Shown here: one piece after another, positions 9,650 to 17,137 of the stretch | Layout of the letters: each line of letters begins with the position of its first letter | Position numbering within the stretch: position 1 is the first letter of the stretch | Virus record (IMG/VR): IMGVR_UViG_3300046028_002366 | Span: 1-27,457 of that record | Length of the DNA: 27,457 nt | Origin: a virus | Strand: one strand, 5' to 3' | Program-made: the position numbers and the translations under genes | Notes under the pieces: generated by a model | The model's input: only the letters and a program-made list of their open reading frames with translations | The model's database searches: none | Told to the model about the DNA's origin: nothing

Positions 9650-9796
9650 ATGAAACAAGGACTATACGCAAATATCAACGCCAAGAAAGCTCGCCTTAAA
9701 GCAGGTAGTGGCGAGAAGATGAATAAGGCGGGTTCAAAGAAGGCTCCTTCAGCCCAAGATTTCAAGCAAGCTGCGAAAACAGCAAAGAGGAAGTAA
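9650..9796 (+). CDS. Small Lys-rich conserved phage protein
   Basis: A 48-aa ORF beginning 4 bases after the portal stop. The sequence MKQGLYANINAKKARLKAGS followed by a Lys/Ala-rich tail matches a common type of tiny phage protein that reads 'GLYANI.AK..RI..GSGEKM'. It is strongly basic, with a conserved Ser-Gly-Glu-Lys-Met stretch. It shares one base with the next start (TAATG). Function is unknown; as a member of a run of four tiny basic proteins in the head operon it may be a minor virion or DNA-condensing protein (inference). Confidence 0.75.
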   Translation: MKQGLYANINAKKARLKAGSGEKMNKAGSKKAPSAQDFKQAAKTAKRK

Positions 9797-10038
9797 TGGA
9801 AAAGCGATTCAAGAAGGTTGTCACTAACCCAGATACCGGGCGAAAGAAAATTGTGCGCTACGGACAAGCCGGTAAAGCGGAAGGTGGTGGGGACAGGATT
9901 CGCCCTGGCACGGCAAAAGGCGATGCGTATTGCGCTCGCAGTGCCAACATCAAAGGTGACTGGAAATCCGATCCGAATAGCCCAAATAACCTTTCCCGGC
10001 GAAAATGGAAGTGCCAGGGAAGCAAGTCGATGAAGTAA
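9796..10038 (+). CDS. Small basic conserved phage protein (RPGTAKGDAYCARSA type)
   Basis: An 80-aa protein overlapping the previous stop by one base. It has VRYGQAGKAEGG, IRPGTAKGDAYCARSANIKG and a C-terminal NLSRRKWKCQGSKSM, a combination I recognise from small phage and metagenomic proteins that carry a DUF name. Two Cys (in YCARS and KWKCQG) could bind a metal or pair. The charge is strongly positive. The function is not known; genomic position suggests a head-associated or DNA-binding role. Confidence 0.8.
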   Translation: MEKRFKKVVTNPDTGRKKIVRYGQAGKAEGGGDRIRPGTAKGDAYCARSANIKGDWKSDPNSPNNLSRRKWKCQGSKSMK

Positions 10039-10044
10039 CACGAT

Positions 10045-10230
10045 ATGAGAAAACCAACAACAAAAGCAGGCAAGCAATCCAAGGTGGCGAAGGTTATGGG
10101 TGAGTATAAATCCGGCACTCTACACGCAGGACGCAACCCGAAAGGACCGGCAAAAGCGCCAATGGTGAAAAGCCGGAAGCAGGCAGTCGCAATTGCGATG
10201 TCAGAAGCAGGAGTCAAGAAACGCAAATAA
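10045..10230 (+). CDS. DUF6496-like small basic protein
   Basis: A 61-aa Lys-rich protein. The pattern KVAKVMGEYKSGTLHAGR, then KAPMVKSRKQAVAIAMSEAG with a basic end, is the DUF6496-type signature of a short 'KVMxEFKxGxLxSG...VKxRKQAIAIALSEAG' protein seen in many phages and some bacteria. Its biochemical role is unknown. It is the third of four consecutive tiny basic proteins between portal and scaffold. Confidence 0.82.
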   Translation: MRKPTTKAGKQSKVAKVMGEYKSGTLHAGRNPKGPAKAPMVKSRKQAVAIAMSEAGVKKRK

Positions 10231-10234
10231 CTTT

Positions 10235-10366
10235 ATGAAAAACAATAAATCAGGCGGATGTGGGCATAACGGCAACGACAAGAACGGAAAGAACGGCAAA
10301 AAAGGCTATGTCGAAATCGAGATTAAGATGGGTCGTGTTGCCAAGAAGAAAGCCAAGGGCAAGTAA
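10235..10366 (+). CDS. Tiny Asn/Gly/Lys-rich protein
   Basis: A 43-aa ORF starting 4 bases after the previous stop. The first half is low-complexity (CGHNGNDKNGKNGKKG); the second is a short amphipathic segment (YVEIEIKMGRVAKKKAKGK). I do not recognise a family. Tight spacing, basic charge and the shared style of its three upstream neighbours support it being real. Confidence 0.6.
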   Translation: MKNNKSGGCGHNGNDKNGKNGKKGYVEIEIKMGRVAKKKAKGK

Positions 10367-10387
10367 GCTCCTTCTCCCGGCGTCCCT

Positions 10388-10461
10388 CTTGACAATGGAC
10401 TGATTACGAATTGACGTATGAACACGCAGGACGCTGCGGACTAGGAGTTATAATTTAAATA
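10388..10461 (+). promoter_or_regulatory. Promoter-like composite element, copy 1
   Basis: In the gap before the 10470 gene the order is CTTGACAA (10388-10395), TTGAC (10411-10415), CACGCA (10423-10428), a perfect TATAAT (10449-10454) and TTTAAATA (10454-10461). The same order apart from TATAAT recurs before the scaffold gene. Spacing between TTGACA and TATAAT is far from 17 bases, so a standard sigma-70 reading does not fit well. Promoter function is inferred. Confidence 0.4.
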
Positions 10462-10469
10462 CGAGTAAG

Positions 10470-10685
10470 ATGACTATCCTTCCAAAACCAACAATTCAGC
10501 AAGCCATTGAGGCGCTATCAGACCGCGATGAATTCAAAGCCGTCGTGCAATTTGTGCGTGATGAGCGCGAACGATTCCTTGGTGACTTCCGGCAATGTGC
10601 CGATAGCCATGAGGTGATGAAGGTGTGTGGCAGCATTGCAACTCTTGACGAGTTATTGACAATGCTCACATCTGAGCAGGCTTGA
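10470..10685 (+). CDS. Hypothetical small helical phage protein
   Basis: A 71-aa, largely helical protein (AIEALSDRDEFKAVVQFVRDE, then SHEVMKVCGSIATLDELLTML). The weak ribosome site GAGTAAG precedes the ATG. It is the last gene before a strong terminator and has its own promoter-like element upstream, so it may be a separate transcription unit or the end of the portal operon. No function was recognised. Confidence 0.65.
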   Translation: MTILPKPTIQQAIEALSDRDEFKAVVQFVRDERERFLGDFRQCADSHEVMKVCGSIATLDELLTMLTSEQA

Positions 10686-10759
10686 CTGATAGGTGATGTG
10701 ACGCTTTAGTTGCCTCGCACTGGTTAGTGCATGTTTCATTGTTTGTGGTTGTTCATACT

Positions 10760-10797
10760 GAGGTCGCAGGGTTTTCGTTTTCCCTGCGGCCTCTTTT
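10760..10797 (+). terminator. Rho-independent terminator
   Basis: GAGGTCGCAGGG (10760-10771) pairs with CCCTGCGGCCTC (10782-10793) over 12 positions with one G-U, loop of 10 bases, followed directly by TTTT. It closes the portal-to-10685 unit, upstream of the capsid operon. Confidence 0.88.
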
Positions 10798-10813
10798 GCG
10801 TCTGTCCACCGTC

Positions 10814-10885
10814 CTTGACAAATTTATATTTTTGTTGTTGACTTCCGGCATACACGCATCGCCGAGCGTAAATGGCGTTTAAATA
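10814..10885 (+). promoter_or_regulatory. Promoter-like composite element, copy 2
   Basis: Between the terminator and the scaffold gene: CTTGACAA (10814-10821), TTGAC (10838-10842), CACGCA (10853-10858) and TTTAAATA (10878-10885). CTTGACAA to TTGAC is 16 bases apart here and 15 in copy 1. It would drive scaffold and capsid transcription. There is no clear -10 box at the standard distance, so a phage-specific or unusual host promoter is possible. Confidence 0.45.
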
Positions 10886-10891
10886 TCCATT

Positions 10892-11920
10892 ATGAGTAAT
10901 CCAGAAGCTACCGCTGAAGCTATTGAATCAGTGTCTAATTTGTCACTCGAGGAGCTAGTCGCTCAACGTATGTCCCGCCAAACCTCTCCCGAGGAAGAAT
11001 CTGAAGAAGATTCTGAAGATACTACTGACGATAGCGAACCTGCCAGTCCAGAAGACGAGGAAGAGTTAGAATCAGAAGAGTCTGATGATGAATCCGAGGA
11101 GGAGTCTGAAGAAGAGTCTGAAATTGATCTGTTGTCTCTTACGACTGAGCAGATTCAATCTCTCGCCAAAAAGGGTAAAAGCCGATTGCTGCAACGCATT
11201 GGTGAGCTAACCGCTCAAAAGAAAGCCCTAGAGGAGAAGATTCAATCCCAGCCTCAGCCGCAAGCCAAAGCAATCCCTCAAGACGAAAATCCATTCCGAG
11301 AAGTTACCTCTATTGAGGAGCTTAAAGGAAAGTATGACGAGCTTGAGCGAACGCTTGAATCGACTGATGAAATCCTAGAAGAACACGAAGACTACGGTTC
11401 TGATGATATCATCGTTGTTGGCGATAAAGAGTTCACAAAGAAGCAAATTCGGAAGGCAAACCGGAACGCTAGAGAAGCACTGACCAAATACATCCCCGCT
11501 CAACAACAGCATATCGCAAAGATTGCACAGTTTGAGCAGATGTCCCAGCAGTATTCTGAAGCGGCCAAGAGTGAAGTCCCAGAGATCCAAGACGAAGAGT
11601 CTGAGATTGGGAGAAACTACAAGGCCTTGGTATCGGACCCGTTGATCTCGCGCATTAAAACGCAGATTCCAGAAATCGGATTTCAAATTGAGTATATCTT
11701 GGCTCATGCATCTCGCTCTCTTTACGGAGGCAAGAAGATCAAGTCTCAACCAGCAATGGGAAATAAATTGAAGGTAAATCCATCTTCAACCCCATACGGT
11801 GCTGGAGCGGCAAAGTCCTCTTCCCCCGTTAAAGCTAAGGGCGCAGATGCATATAATCGCTTTGAGAAAAGCGGTAGCTCAGAAGAATGGATTGCTGCCA
11901 GAATCGCTAAATTCAAATAA
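10892..11920 (+). CDS. Putative scaffolding protein
   Basis: A 342-aa protein directly before the major capsid gene, where scaffold genes sit. Residues about 30-78 are an extreme Glu/Asp/Ser run, followed by a Lys/Leu/Glu helical stretch (80-120) and a Gln-rich linker. The middle is helical and charged. The C-terminus (about 280-342) is basic, Ser/Gly/Pro-rich and ends with RIAKFK, which fits the basic coat-binding tail of scaffolds. Scaffolds guide prohead assembly and are expelled or cleaved. No homology was recognised with certainty; the call relies on composition and position. Confidence 0.75.
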   Translation: MSNPEATAEAIESVSNLSLEELVAQRMSRQTSPEEESEEDSEDTTDDSEPASPEDEEELESEESDDESEEESEEESEIDLLSLTTEQIQSLAKKGKSRLLQRIGELTAQKKALEEKIQSQPQPQAKAIPQDENPFREVTSIEELKGKYDELERTLESTDEILEEHEDYGSDDIIVVGDKEFTKKQIRKANRNAREALTKYIPAQQQHIAKIAQFEQMSQQYSEAAKSEVPEIQDEESEIGRNYKALVSDPLISRIKTQIPEIGFQIEYILAHASRSLYGGKKIKSQPAMGNKLKVNPSSTPYGAGAAKSSSPVKAKGADAYNRFEKSGSSEEWIAARIAKFK

Positions 11921-11938
11921 CTTCTAAAATAAAATATT

Positions 11939-12934
11939 ATGCCAATTAGTGCTACCTATCAACCGAACGCTCCTCAAGCCAAGTCTGGCAAGGGTTCAGC
12001 GATCTCAAACCGCGAAGACCTCAGCAACGAACTTGCTATCCTCGCTCCAGAAGAAACCCCTATCCTGTCGCTTTGCTCTAAGGGTAAAGCATCAGCCACC
12101 TACACAGAGTGGACCGTCGATGGCCTCGCAGCTCCAGTCACGACTGGTGTCTCTGAAGGTTCTGATGTAACTTCATTCTCCGACAAGTTTGCTGATCGTG
12201 CTCGTCTGGGTAACTACATTCAGGTCATGCGTCGAGACTATCTGGTCTCTAACTTGCAACAAGCCGTTACGAGCATTGGTCCTGCTAACATTGCTCAAGC
12301 TGAAGCTAAATCGATGCGCGAACTGAAACGTGACATCGAAGCCACTATTGCATCCAACAATGAGATGACTGTCGAGAATGGCGCTGGCACTCCTTACGGT
12401 ATGCGCGGCCTTGGCACTTGGACTCAAGCAACAGCGCAAGGCACAAACCCTGTTCCTGCCGATTATCGCACTCCTACCGGTTCGATTCTCGCTACGACTG
12501 TTACTGAGACTACCTTCAATACCATGCTTGGTTCGATCTTCTCCAAGAATGGCGAGATGAACAGCTTGACACTTGTGGCGAATACTGCACTTCGTCAGAT
12601 CATCAGTGGCTTCACTCGCGCTCCTTCTGTCAGCACGAATAACGTGTATCACGTTAATCAAGACGCATCGAGCAAAGCTATTACGCTTTCTGTTAACCTT
12701 TACGACTCTGATTTTGGTATCGTTAAGATTGTTAACGGAAATCCTGCGTGTATGCCAACAGCGTCCACCAACGTGGGCTATGTCATCAACCCTAAGTATC
12801 TCGGTTTCAATACCTTGATCCCAATGGGAGCTACTCGCCTTGAGAACCAAGGTGGTGGTGAGCGTGGATTCATCGATGTTGCTGGAACGCTTGTTTGTAA
12901 GCATCCACAAGCCCATGGTAAGATTGCTTACTAA
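11939..12934 (+). CDS. Major capsid protein (SU10/DUF5309-like)
   Basis: A 331-aa HK97-fold capsid subunit candidate. The N-terminal NREDLSNELAILAPEETPILS and the following KASATYTEWTVD are the hallmark phrases of the DUF5309/SU10 major capsid family. Length is normal for the family and the gene follows the scaffold by 18 bases. It would form the icosahedral shell around the DNA. The base composition is smooth with many frequently used codons, as expected for a highly expressed gene. Confidence 0.9.
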   Translation: MPISATYQPNAPQAKSGKGSAISNREDLSNELAILAPEETPILSLCSKGKASATYTEWTVDGLAAPVTTGVSEGSDVTSFSDKFADRARLGNYIQVMRRDYLVSNLQQAVTSIGPANIAQAEAKSMRELKRDIEATIASNNEMTVENGAGTPYGMRGLGTWTQATAQGTNPVPADYRTPTGSILATTVTETTFNTMLGSIFSKNGEMNSLTLVANTALRQIISGFTRAPSVSTNNVYHVNQDASSKAITLSVNLYDSDFGIVKIVNGNPACMPTASTNVGYVINPKYLGFNTLIPMGATRLENQGGGERGFIDVAGTLVCKHPQAHGKIAY

Positions 12935-12964
12935 GCCCAATTAAACACATAGAAAAATAATTAT

Positions 12965-13423
12965 ATGCCTAAAATTGCAAATAACGAGACTGGGTTTGGT
13001 TACACTGATGCCATCGTATTGTCCTCCGCTGACCTTGCCGCAATCGCTGCTGCTGGCGGAACAAAAACCATTGGATTGATTCCCAAAGGTGGTGGTATTC
13101 GTGGTGCTAGTATCTCAACATCCAAGACGTTCGTTACGTCTGGAACCAGCACTGCTGTCTCACCAACTGGTGCGGTATCTGTGGGTATCACTGGAACAAC
13201 CGGCAAGCACATCGCTTCCGCTGTGCCTCCAGTTACCGCTGATACTGCGGCACGGTTCAACAGTGGATCAGGTTGGACGACCGGAATTCCCGTTGTGATC
13301 GATATCCCAACAACTGCGGCAATTCCAGTTATTTTGACTGTTGCTGCCGGTAACTACTCGGCACTCGATGGAGAAATTGTTATCACTCTTGATATCATTG
13401 ATCCTGTCAAGTCCGTGAACTAA
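12965..13423 (+). CDS. Putative small virion protein (head decoration or fibre)
   Basis: A 152-aa Gly/Thr/Val/Ala-rich protein with alternating beta-strand patterns and almost no charge clusters (for example TAVSPTGAVSVGITGTTGKH). It lies 30 bases after the major capsid gene and is closed by its own terminator. Small proteins encoded here often decorate the capsid. I did not recognise a family, so decoration is an inference from position and composition. Confidence 0.65.
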   Translation: MPKIANNETGFGYTDAIVLSSADLAAIAAAGGTKTIGLIPKGGGIRGASISTSKTFVTSGTSTAVSPTGAVSVGITGTTGKHIASAVPPVTADTAARFNSGSGWTTGIPVVIDIPTTAAIPVILTVAAGNYSALDGEIVITLDIIDPVKSVN

Positions 13424-13434
13424 ATCCAAACATG

Positions 13435-13466
13435 GGTGGGCGGGGGTGAAATCCCGCTCACCTTTT
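13435..13466 (+). terminator. Rho-independent terminator after capsid genes
   Basis: GGTGGGCGGG at 13435-13444 pairs with CCCGCTCACC at 13453-13462 (one G-U), 8-base loop, followed by TTTTCTTT. The next start codon lies only 5 bases beyond TTTT, so the hairpin may both end the capsid mRNA and lower translation of the next gene. Confidence 0.82.
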
Positions 13467-13470
13467 CTTT

Positions 13471-13749
13471 ATGATCTGCGAAGACGTAATCACAGATGCG
13501 CTAATTAAGGAGCTATGCTCTGGGCGCAAATTTAAGGAGGCGCTTCAGAATAAGCGCGAGATCGAAGCTGCGGCTGAAGCCCGGGCGATGCGGGAGGCTA
13601 AGTCCACTCTCGGCAAACCTATTGGTGCGATCCCTCAATACGAATACCTCAACATCGCCAATAAATACGGAAAAGAATGTTGGGATGACCGCGGATTCGT
13701 TCGCGACTTTTTCAAATCTCAATCACACCTGAGAGCCGGTAACATTTAA
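13471..13749 (+). CDS. Hypothetical protein after capsid operon
   Basis: A 92-aa protein with a helical, Ala/Glu/Arg-rich middle (EIEAAAEARAMREAKSTLG) and an aromatic C-terminal part (YLNIANKYGKECWDDRGFVR). No Shine-Dalgarno is visible because the start abuts the terminator T-run. It is followed by the adaptor gene after 1 base. The family was not recognised; it may be a minor head protein. Confidence 0.7.
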   Translation: MICEDVITDALIKELCSGRKFKEALQNKREIEAAAEARAMREAKSTLGKPIGAIPQYEYLNIANKYGKECWDDRGFVRDFFKSQSHLRAGNI

Positions 13750-13750
13750 T

Positions 13751-14365
13751 ATGCAGACGCGAACCTACTCTGAATTATTCTCGCTTATCCAGGCCCTCTG
13801 CGGAGTGGTATTCGCGTCCATTGAAGCGCCTCGTATCAAGGCACTCATTAATCGTCGGGCTTTGCGAGCATATCGTTCCAGTAACTACTGGACCAGGTTC
13901 CTAGTGATTGGAGAGGAACGGGTAGTTTCTGGGGCTGTGATTCCATTTAGCGAGGTTGGGGTTTCATCTATCGACACGTTCATGCGCGTTTATAAACAAG
14001 CTCCATATATTGCATCCTCGGTGCAGGAGTATGACATCATGGTCACTTCCGCCGGGGCTACGCTAATCGCTGGCGACCTCAATCCGGCTACCGCATTTGT
14101 GACATATAAAGCACAACTTGCTGACACTTATGGCAATGAGTCTGGAGAGACATCAAGTGTTCCCGCTGAGTGGTATCAATACATCGCCCATGGCACATAC
14201 GCTGATTACCTTCGCGCGGAAGGACAGCAGGACAAGGCCATGATCGCTGATCAAGAAGCAGATATGTTGCTTCAAGACGAGTTAATCAGGCTTGACGAGA
14301 ATCATACGAGTGGACTAGTATCCAACCGTATCTTTACAAACGCAAACATGCAAATGCGCTACTGA
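13751..14365 (+). CDS. Putative head-tail adaptor/connector protein
   Basis: A 204-aa protein. A helical N-terminus (IEAPRIKALINRRALRAYRS) leads to a beta domain and a C-terminal helix region (VPAEWYQYIAHGTYADYLRA, EGQQDKAMIADQEADMLLQD). This order and the 'W..Y...G..ADYLR..GQ..KA......A' phrase fit phage adaptor proteins that dock below the portal ring. It is placed between the capsid and tail-fibre-like genes, as expected. The stop overlaps the next start (TGATG). Confidence 0.65.
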   Translation: MQTRTYSELFSLIQALCGVVFASIEAPRIKALINRRALRAYRSSNYWTRFLVIGEERVVSGAVIPFSEVGVSSIDTFMRVYKQAPYIASSVQEYDIMVTSAGATLIAGDLNPATAFVTYKAQLADTYGNESGETSSVPAEWYQYIAHGTYADYLRAEGQQDKAMIADQEADMLLQDELIRLDENHTSGLVSNRIFTNANMQMRY

Positions 14366-15396
14366 TGAACTATTCCCTCAGTAATAACCTCTCAAGTAAT
14401 GTCTCTGGCATCGACCCCGACGCGAAACTCTACATCGCGACGGTTGAGGCGGCGCTTGGCGCGACGATTGAAATCGCACTTCCCAGCGCGACGAACCCGC
14501 GCAAAATTATCTCCGACTTCTACAAGGCTGAAAAAGACGCGGGCCGCTACGCGCTGCACAAGCGCATCTACCTGCCGATCTACAACAACCTCGCGGCGAA
14601 CGCGGTGGATGCGATTACGCGGACGAGCGGCACGTTTGCTGGCACGGTGACAGTCGCTCCCGGCTACGTGCAGAGCAACGGCACGACTGGATATTTCGAC
14701 ACGGTGACGCCTTGGCAAAGCCTAGTCGCACTTGATAGCGCAACGATAGGCACGCTAAATTATACGGGCAATCCCTCTGCCAATTTGGCCAGCATCGGAA
14801 CTGGAGCAACTGGCGGCACTGCTATTTCAGTGGGAACTGGAGGCTCAGGAATAGTCCCATCGTCAAACTGGGCAGGCGCAGGAGTTGTTCGTGGGGCTAT
14901 CGGATCAAACGGAATTCAGGCCGCATCTCGTTTCGGTGGCGTTACGCGCATGATCCGACGATCATCCGCCGGAATTACCGAAGACACCAACAGCGCCGCA
15001 ATAACGGGGACCCCTGCAAATTTACCTATATTTATTATGGCTAGAAATTCTGGCGGGTTTCCATTTCAAACAACCACCGCTCAAATCGGCGCAGGATTCA
15101 TATCTGCGGGCATGGGATCAGATGATCTAGCGGGCTATTCACACTACCATGATCGGATACATCACCACTCCCGAGGTCTCCGCGCAAATCTCCGCCGCTG
15201 TCCGCGAGGCGCAAATCTCCCGTGGCATTGCGCCGTATCTGGCAATCCATGGTTTTCCAATCACGAGCGGCGAGCACGTTGGTTTGCATTTCCTGCCGTT
15301 CGAGGACTCCGCGCTAACAACACCATTGCACGCCAACACCCGCCTTGCCGACTACCCCGAGTTCGCCACGCTCATCGCCATGCTTGGCGGGCTTGA
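14365..15396 (+). CDS. Tail-fibre/receptor-binding-like protein, mosaic, 3' end suspect
   Basis: The frame gives 343 aa. Residues about 1-105 form an N-terminal part (DPDAKLYIATVEAALGATIE and a TSGTFAGTVTVAPGYVQSNG stretch). Residues about 105-260 form a LamG/concanavalin-like beta domain ending FISAGMGSDDLAGYSHYHDR, the usual end of such phage domains. After about residue 262 the translation turns Arg/His/Pro-rich, while the +1 frame (gene at 15149) looks protein-like, so the last 80 residues are probably not a natural product. GC is about 65% near 14401-14460 and 15181-15240 but about 40% at 15001-15060, suggesting a swapped central cassette. Role in host recognition is inferred. Confidence 0.6.
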   Translation: MNYSLSNNLSSNVSGIDPDAKLYIATVEAALGATIEIALPSATNPRKIISDFYKAEKDAGRYALHKRIYLPIYNNLAANAVDAITRTSGTFAGTVTVAPGYVQSNGTTGYFDTVTPWQSLVALDSATIGTLNYTGNPSANLASIGTGATGGTAISVGTGGSGIVPSSNWAGAGVVRGAIGSNGIQAASRFGGVTRMIRRSSAGITEDTNSAAITGTPANLPIFIMARNSGGFPFQTTTAQIGAGFISAGMGSDDLAGYSHYHDRIHHHSRGLRANLRRCPRGANLPWHCAVSGNPWFSNHERRARWFAFPAVRGLRANNTIARQHPPCRLPRVRHAHRHAWRA

Positions 15397-15451
15397 GTCT
15401 CGAGTAGACATCGAACCATCACTTGTCACCTCTGCTTACTTATCGGATTGA
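15149..15451 (+). CDS. Conserved hypothetical virion-associated protein
   Basis: A 100-aa protein starting MIGYITTPEVSAQISAAVRE and containing GIAPYLAIHGFPITSGEHVG and IAMLGGLESRVDIEPSLV. It has balanced composition and GC-rich third positions, unlike the competing frame. I recall similar short proteins following tail-fibre-like genes in metagenomic phages; no function is known. Its start lies exactly where the upstream fibre reading frame loses sense. The overlap of 248 bases with that frame is therefore probably an artefact of a junction or frameshift rather than true dual coding. Confidence 0.65.
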   Translation: MIGYITTPEVSAQISAAVREAQISRGIAPYLAIHGFPITSGEHVGLHFLPFEDSALTTPLHANTRLADYPEFATLIAMLGGLESRVDIEPSLVTSAYLSD

Positions 15452-15479
15452 TTGGTGTGTTGAATTTACTATAATACAT

Positions 15480-15632
15480 ATGAAAACTACAGCCCTCGGA
15501 ATTCTTACTATTTTCGCAACAGTTACCAATATTGGAATCCAACTACTCAGTGGTGGCGCTCCAGACTTTGTTGGCGCTTTCGCATCAGTGACTGCTGGCA
15601 TTGGCCTAATCAAAGCTCGCGACTCACGTTAA
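15480..15632 (+). CDS. Tiny membrane protein in lysis cassette
   Basis: A 50-aa ORF with a hydrophobic N-terminal half (LGILTIFATVTNIGIQLL) and a second weakly hydrophobic segment (FVGAFASVTAGIGLI) ending with KARDSR. This pattern is common among tiny phage proteins near lysis genes. It overlaps the next start by one base (TAATG). It could be a holin, antiholin or a membrane-anchored accessory. The longer frame beginning at 15423 is not favoured, because the segment from 15480 alone has the conserved look. Confidence 0.65.
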   Translation: MKTTALGILTIFATVTNIGIQLLSGGAPDFVGAFASVTAGIGLIKARDSR

Positions 15633-15808
15633 TGACCACAGATCAAGGCAGGGACTTGCTGCATGGATTTGTTGGCACGGTTGCTCCAGCACTTGGTTTC
15701 GTTACCTCATTCCAGGAACAATTGGAGTGGGGGCTTCGCATGACATCGCTTTCTATCGGCGTTGCTGTGGGATTGCTTTCTTTGGCGAAGTTGGTTAAAA
15801 ACCGTTGA
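15632..15808 (+). CDS. Putative holin (small membrane protein)
   Basis: A 58-aa ORF located directly before the endolysin. It has two hydrophobic stretches, LLHGFVGTVAPALGFVTSF and MTSLSIGVAVGLLSLAKLV, joined by the short charged turn QEQLEWGLR, and ends with a basic KNR. Two membrane segments and a basic tail before an amidase fit a small holin that opens the inner membrane for the endolysin. There is no sequence-level proof. The start overlaps the preceding stop. Confidence 0.65.
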   Translation: MTTDQGRDLLHGFVGTVAPALGFVTSFQEQLEWGLRMTSLSIGVAVGLLSLAKLVKNR

Positions 15809-15821
15809 ACGGATCAATAAT

Positions 15822-16394
15822 ATGTCTCAACTCGTAGCAATCTGCACTGGTCACTCTAGAATCGTAAAGGGACGTATTGAAGGAGGAGCTGTGTCAATCA
15901 GTGGCGAAACTGAGTGGAGCTATAATCGTCAACTCGGAGAGATGATCGCTGACGAGCTTGGTAAGAGCGCCATCGATACGGTGGAGATATCAAGATATAA
16001 CGGGACAAGTTACGGATCAGCCCAGAGATGGCTAGCAAAGACACTAAAGGATTGTAACGCCACCATTGCGGTTGAGTTGCATTTCAACTGCTCTGACGAC
16101 CCAAAAGCCAATGGTCACGAATGGCTTTACTGGAGCAGCAGTAAAAATGGTAAATCCCTAGCTGACAATCTAAACGCTGAAATGTGTTTGATCGTTAATG
16201 ACATTAAATCTAGGGGAATTAAACCCAGGTTTAACGGTGATCGAGGCGCGGAGTTTCTGTCTGGCACTCACTGCCCGGCTGTAATCTGTGAGATTGGATT
16301 TGGCAGTAATGCAAAAGACTGGGGTGTGATGATCAGTGATAAGCCAGCAATAGCGAGAGCAATTGCCAATGGCATTATGAGTTACCTAGACTAA
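15822..16394 (+). CDS. Endolysin: N-acetylmuramoyl-L-alanine amidase (Amidase_3)
   Basis: A 190-aa zinc amidase that cuts the bond between muramic acid and the stem peptide. The start at 15822 is chosen because it gives the natural N-terminal strand SQLVAICTGHS and clears the holin gene. Visible zinc ligands are H11, E31 (in GETEWSYN) and H87 (VELHFN); the catalytic Glu is E157 (CEIGFGSN). The protein is a single catalytic domain without signal peptide or wall-binding module, so release depends on a holin, presumably encoded just upstream. Confidence 0.9.
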   Translation: MSQLVAICTGHSRIVKGRIEGGAVSISGETEWSYNRQLGEMIADELGKSAIDTVEISRYNGTSYGSAQRWLAKTLKDCNATIAVELHFNCSDDPKANGHEWLYWSSSKNGKSLADNLNAEMCLIVNDIKSRGIKPRFNGDRGAEFLSGTHCPAVICEIGFGSNAKDWGVMISDKPAIARAIANGIMSYLD

Positions 16395-16402
16395 ATACAT
16401 AC

Positions 16403-17137
16403 ATGGCATTTAAACGATTCCTTTACTGCGCGGATTCTCACGGTGATCTTATCCATGACGAGTCTCGCAAAAAACTCCTAAAGTTTTCCGCAGACTACAA
16501 GCCTCACTATCGAATCCACGGTGGCGACCTGTGGGATTTCGCAGCACTTCGAGGAGGGGCTAGCCCAGAGGATAAGGCTAGCGGAGTGTCAGAGGATTAC
16601 ACCTCGGGCATTCAGTTCCTCGATGAATTCAAGCCTCACTACCTCACTCTGGGAAACCATGACGACCGCATATGGCAACACGCTAATGCGTCACGCGACG
16701 GCATCCTTCGAGAGCATTGTGCGGACTTGGTGAAAGCATCTGAGAAGGAGTTCGGGCTTCGCAAGATCAAATGGATTCCTTATATTGTTGGGAAATATCT
16801 CACACTCCCAGAAGGGGGTCCCAAGTTCATTCATGGTTTCCGATCATCAATTGTTAGCCCATCAAAGCTCCACCATGGCGACTGGGGGAGCTGCATCCAC
16901 GGACATGTCCACAAGCCTGATACCTACGTTGCCACCCATGCTGACGGGGGAATGAGCATGTCGTCTGGTTGCATTGGCGACATTGAGAAGATGCACTACG
17001 CAGATAGATTTAGCGCAAAGATGGGATGGCGGCAGGGCTTTATTTACGGCATGATTAATGATAAAACCGGAGCATGGCACGCATGGCACGTTATCAAGGA
17101 AGGTAACGACTGGATTTCACCAATGGGAATTTTATGA
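16403..17137 (+). CDS. Calcineurin-like metallophosphoesterase
   Basis: A 244-aa protein with all family motifs: ADSHGD (D11, H13), GGDLWDF (D42), GNHDD (N85-D87), FIHG (H144) and HGHVHK (H166-H170). Two metal ions would sit between these residues to hydrolyse phosphodiesters or phosphomonoesters. The substrate cannot be read from sequence. In phages such enzymes may trim DNA ends or remove cyclic nucleotides, but neither is shown here. It follows the endolysin by 8 bases and overlaps the next gene (ATGA), so it is at the distal end of the late operon. Confidence 0.9.
   Translation: MAFKRFLYCADSHGDLIHDESRKKLLKFSADYKPHYRIHGGDLWDFAALRGGASPEDKASGVSEDYTSGIQFLDEFKPHYLTLGNHDDRIWQHANASRDGILREHCADLVKASEKEFGLRKIKWIPYIVGKYLTLPEGGPKFIHGFRSSIVSPSKLHHGDWGSCIHGHVHKPDTYVATHADGGMSMSSGCIGDIEKMHYADRFSAKMGWRQGFIYGMINDKTGAWHAWHVIKEGNDWISPMGIL

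Noticed and set aside
15397-15480. TATAAT at 15470-15475 before the first lysis gene
   Set aside because: It ends only 4 bases before the ATG, so transcription would start inside the gene; the upstream -35 match is weak. Probably chance.
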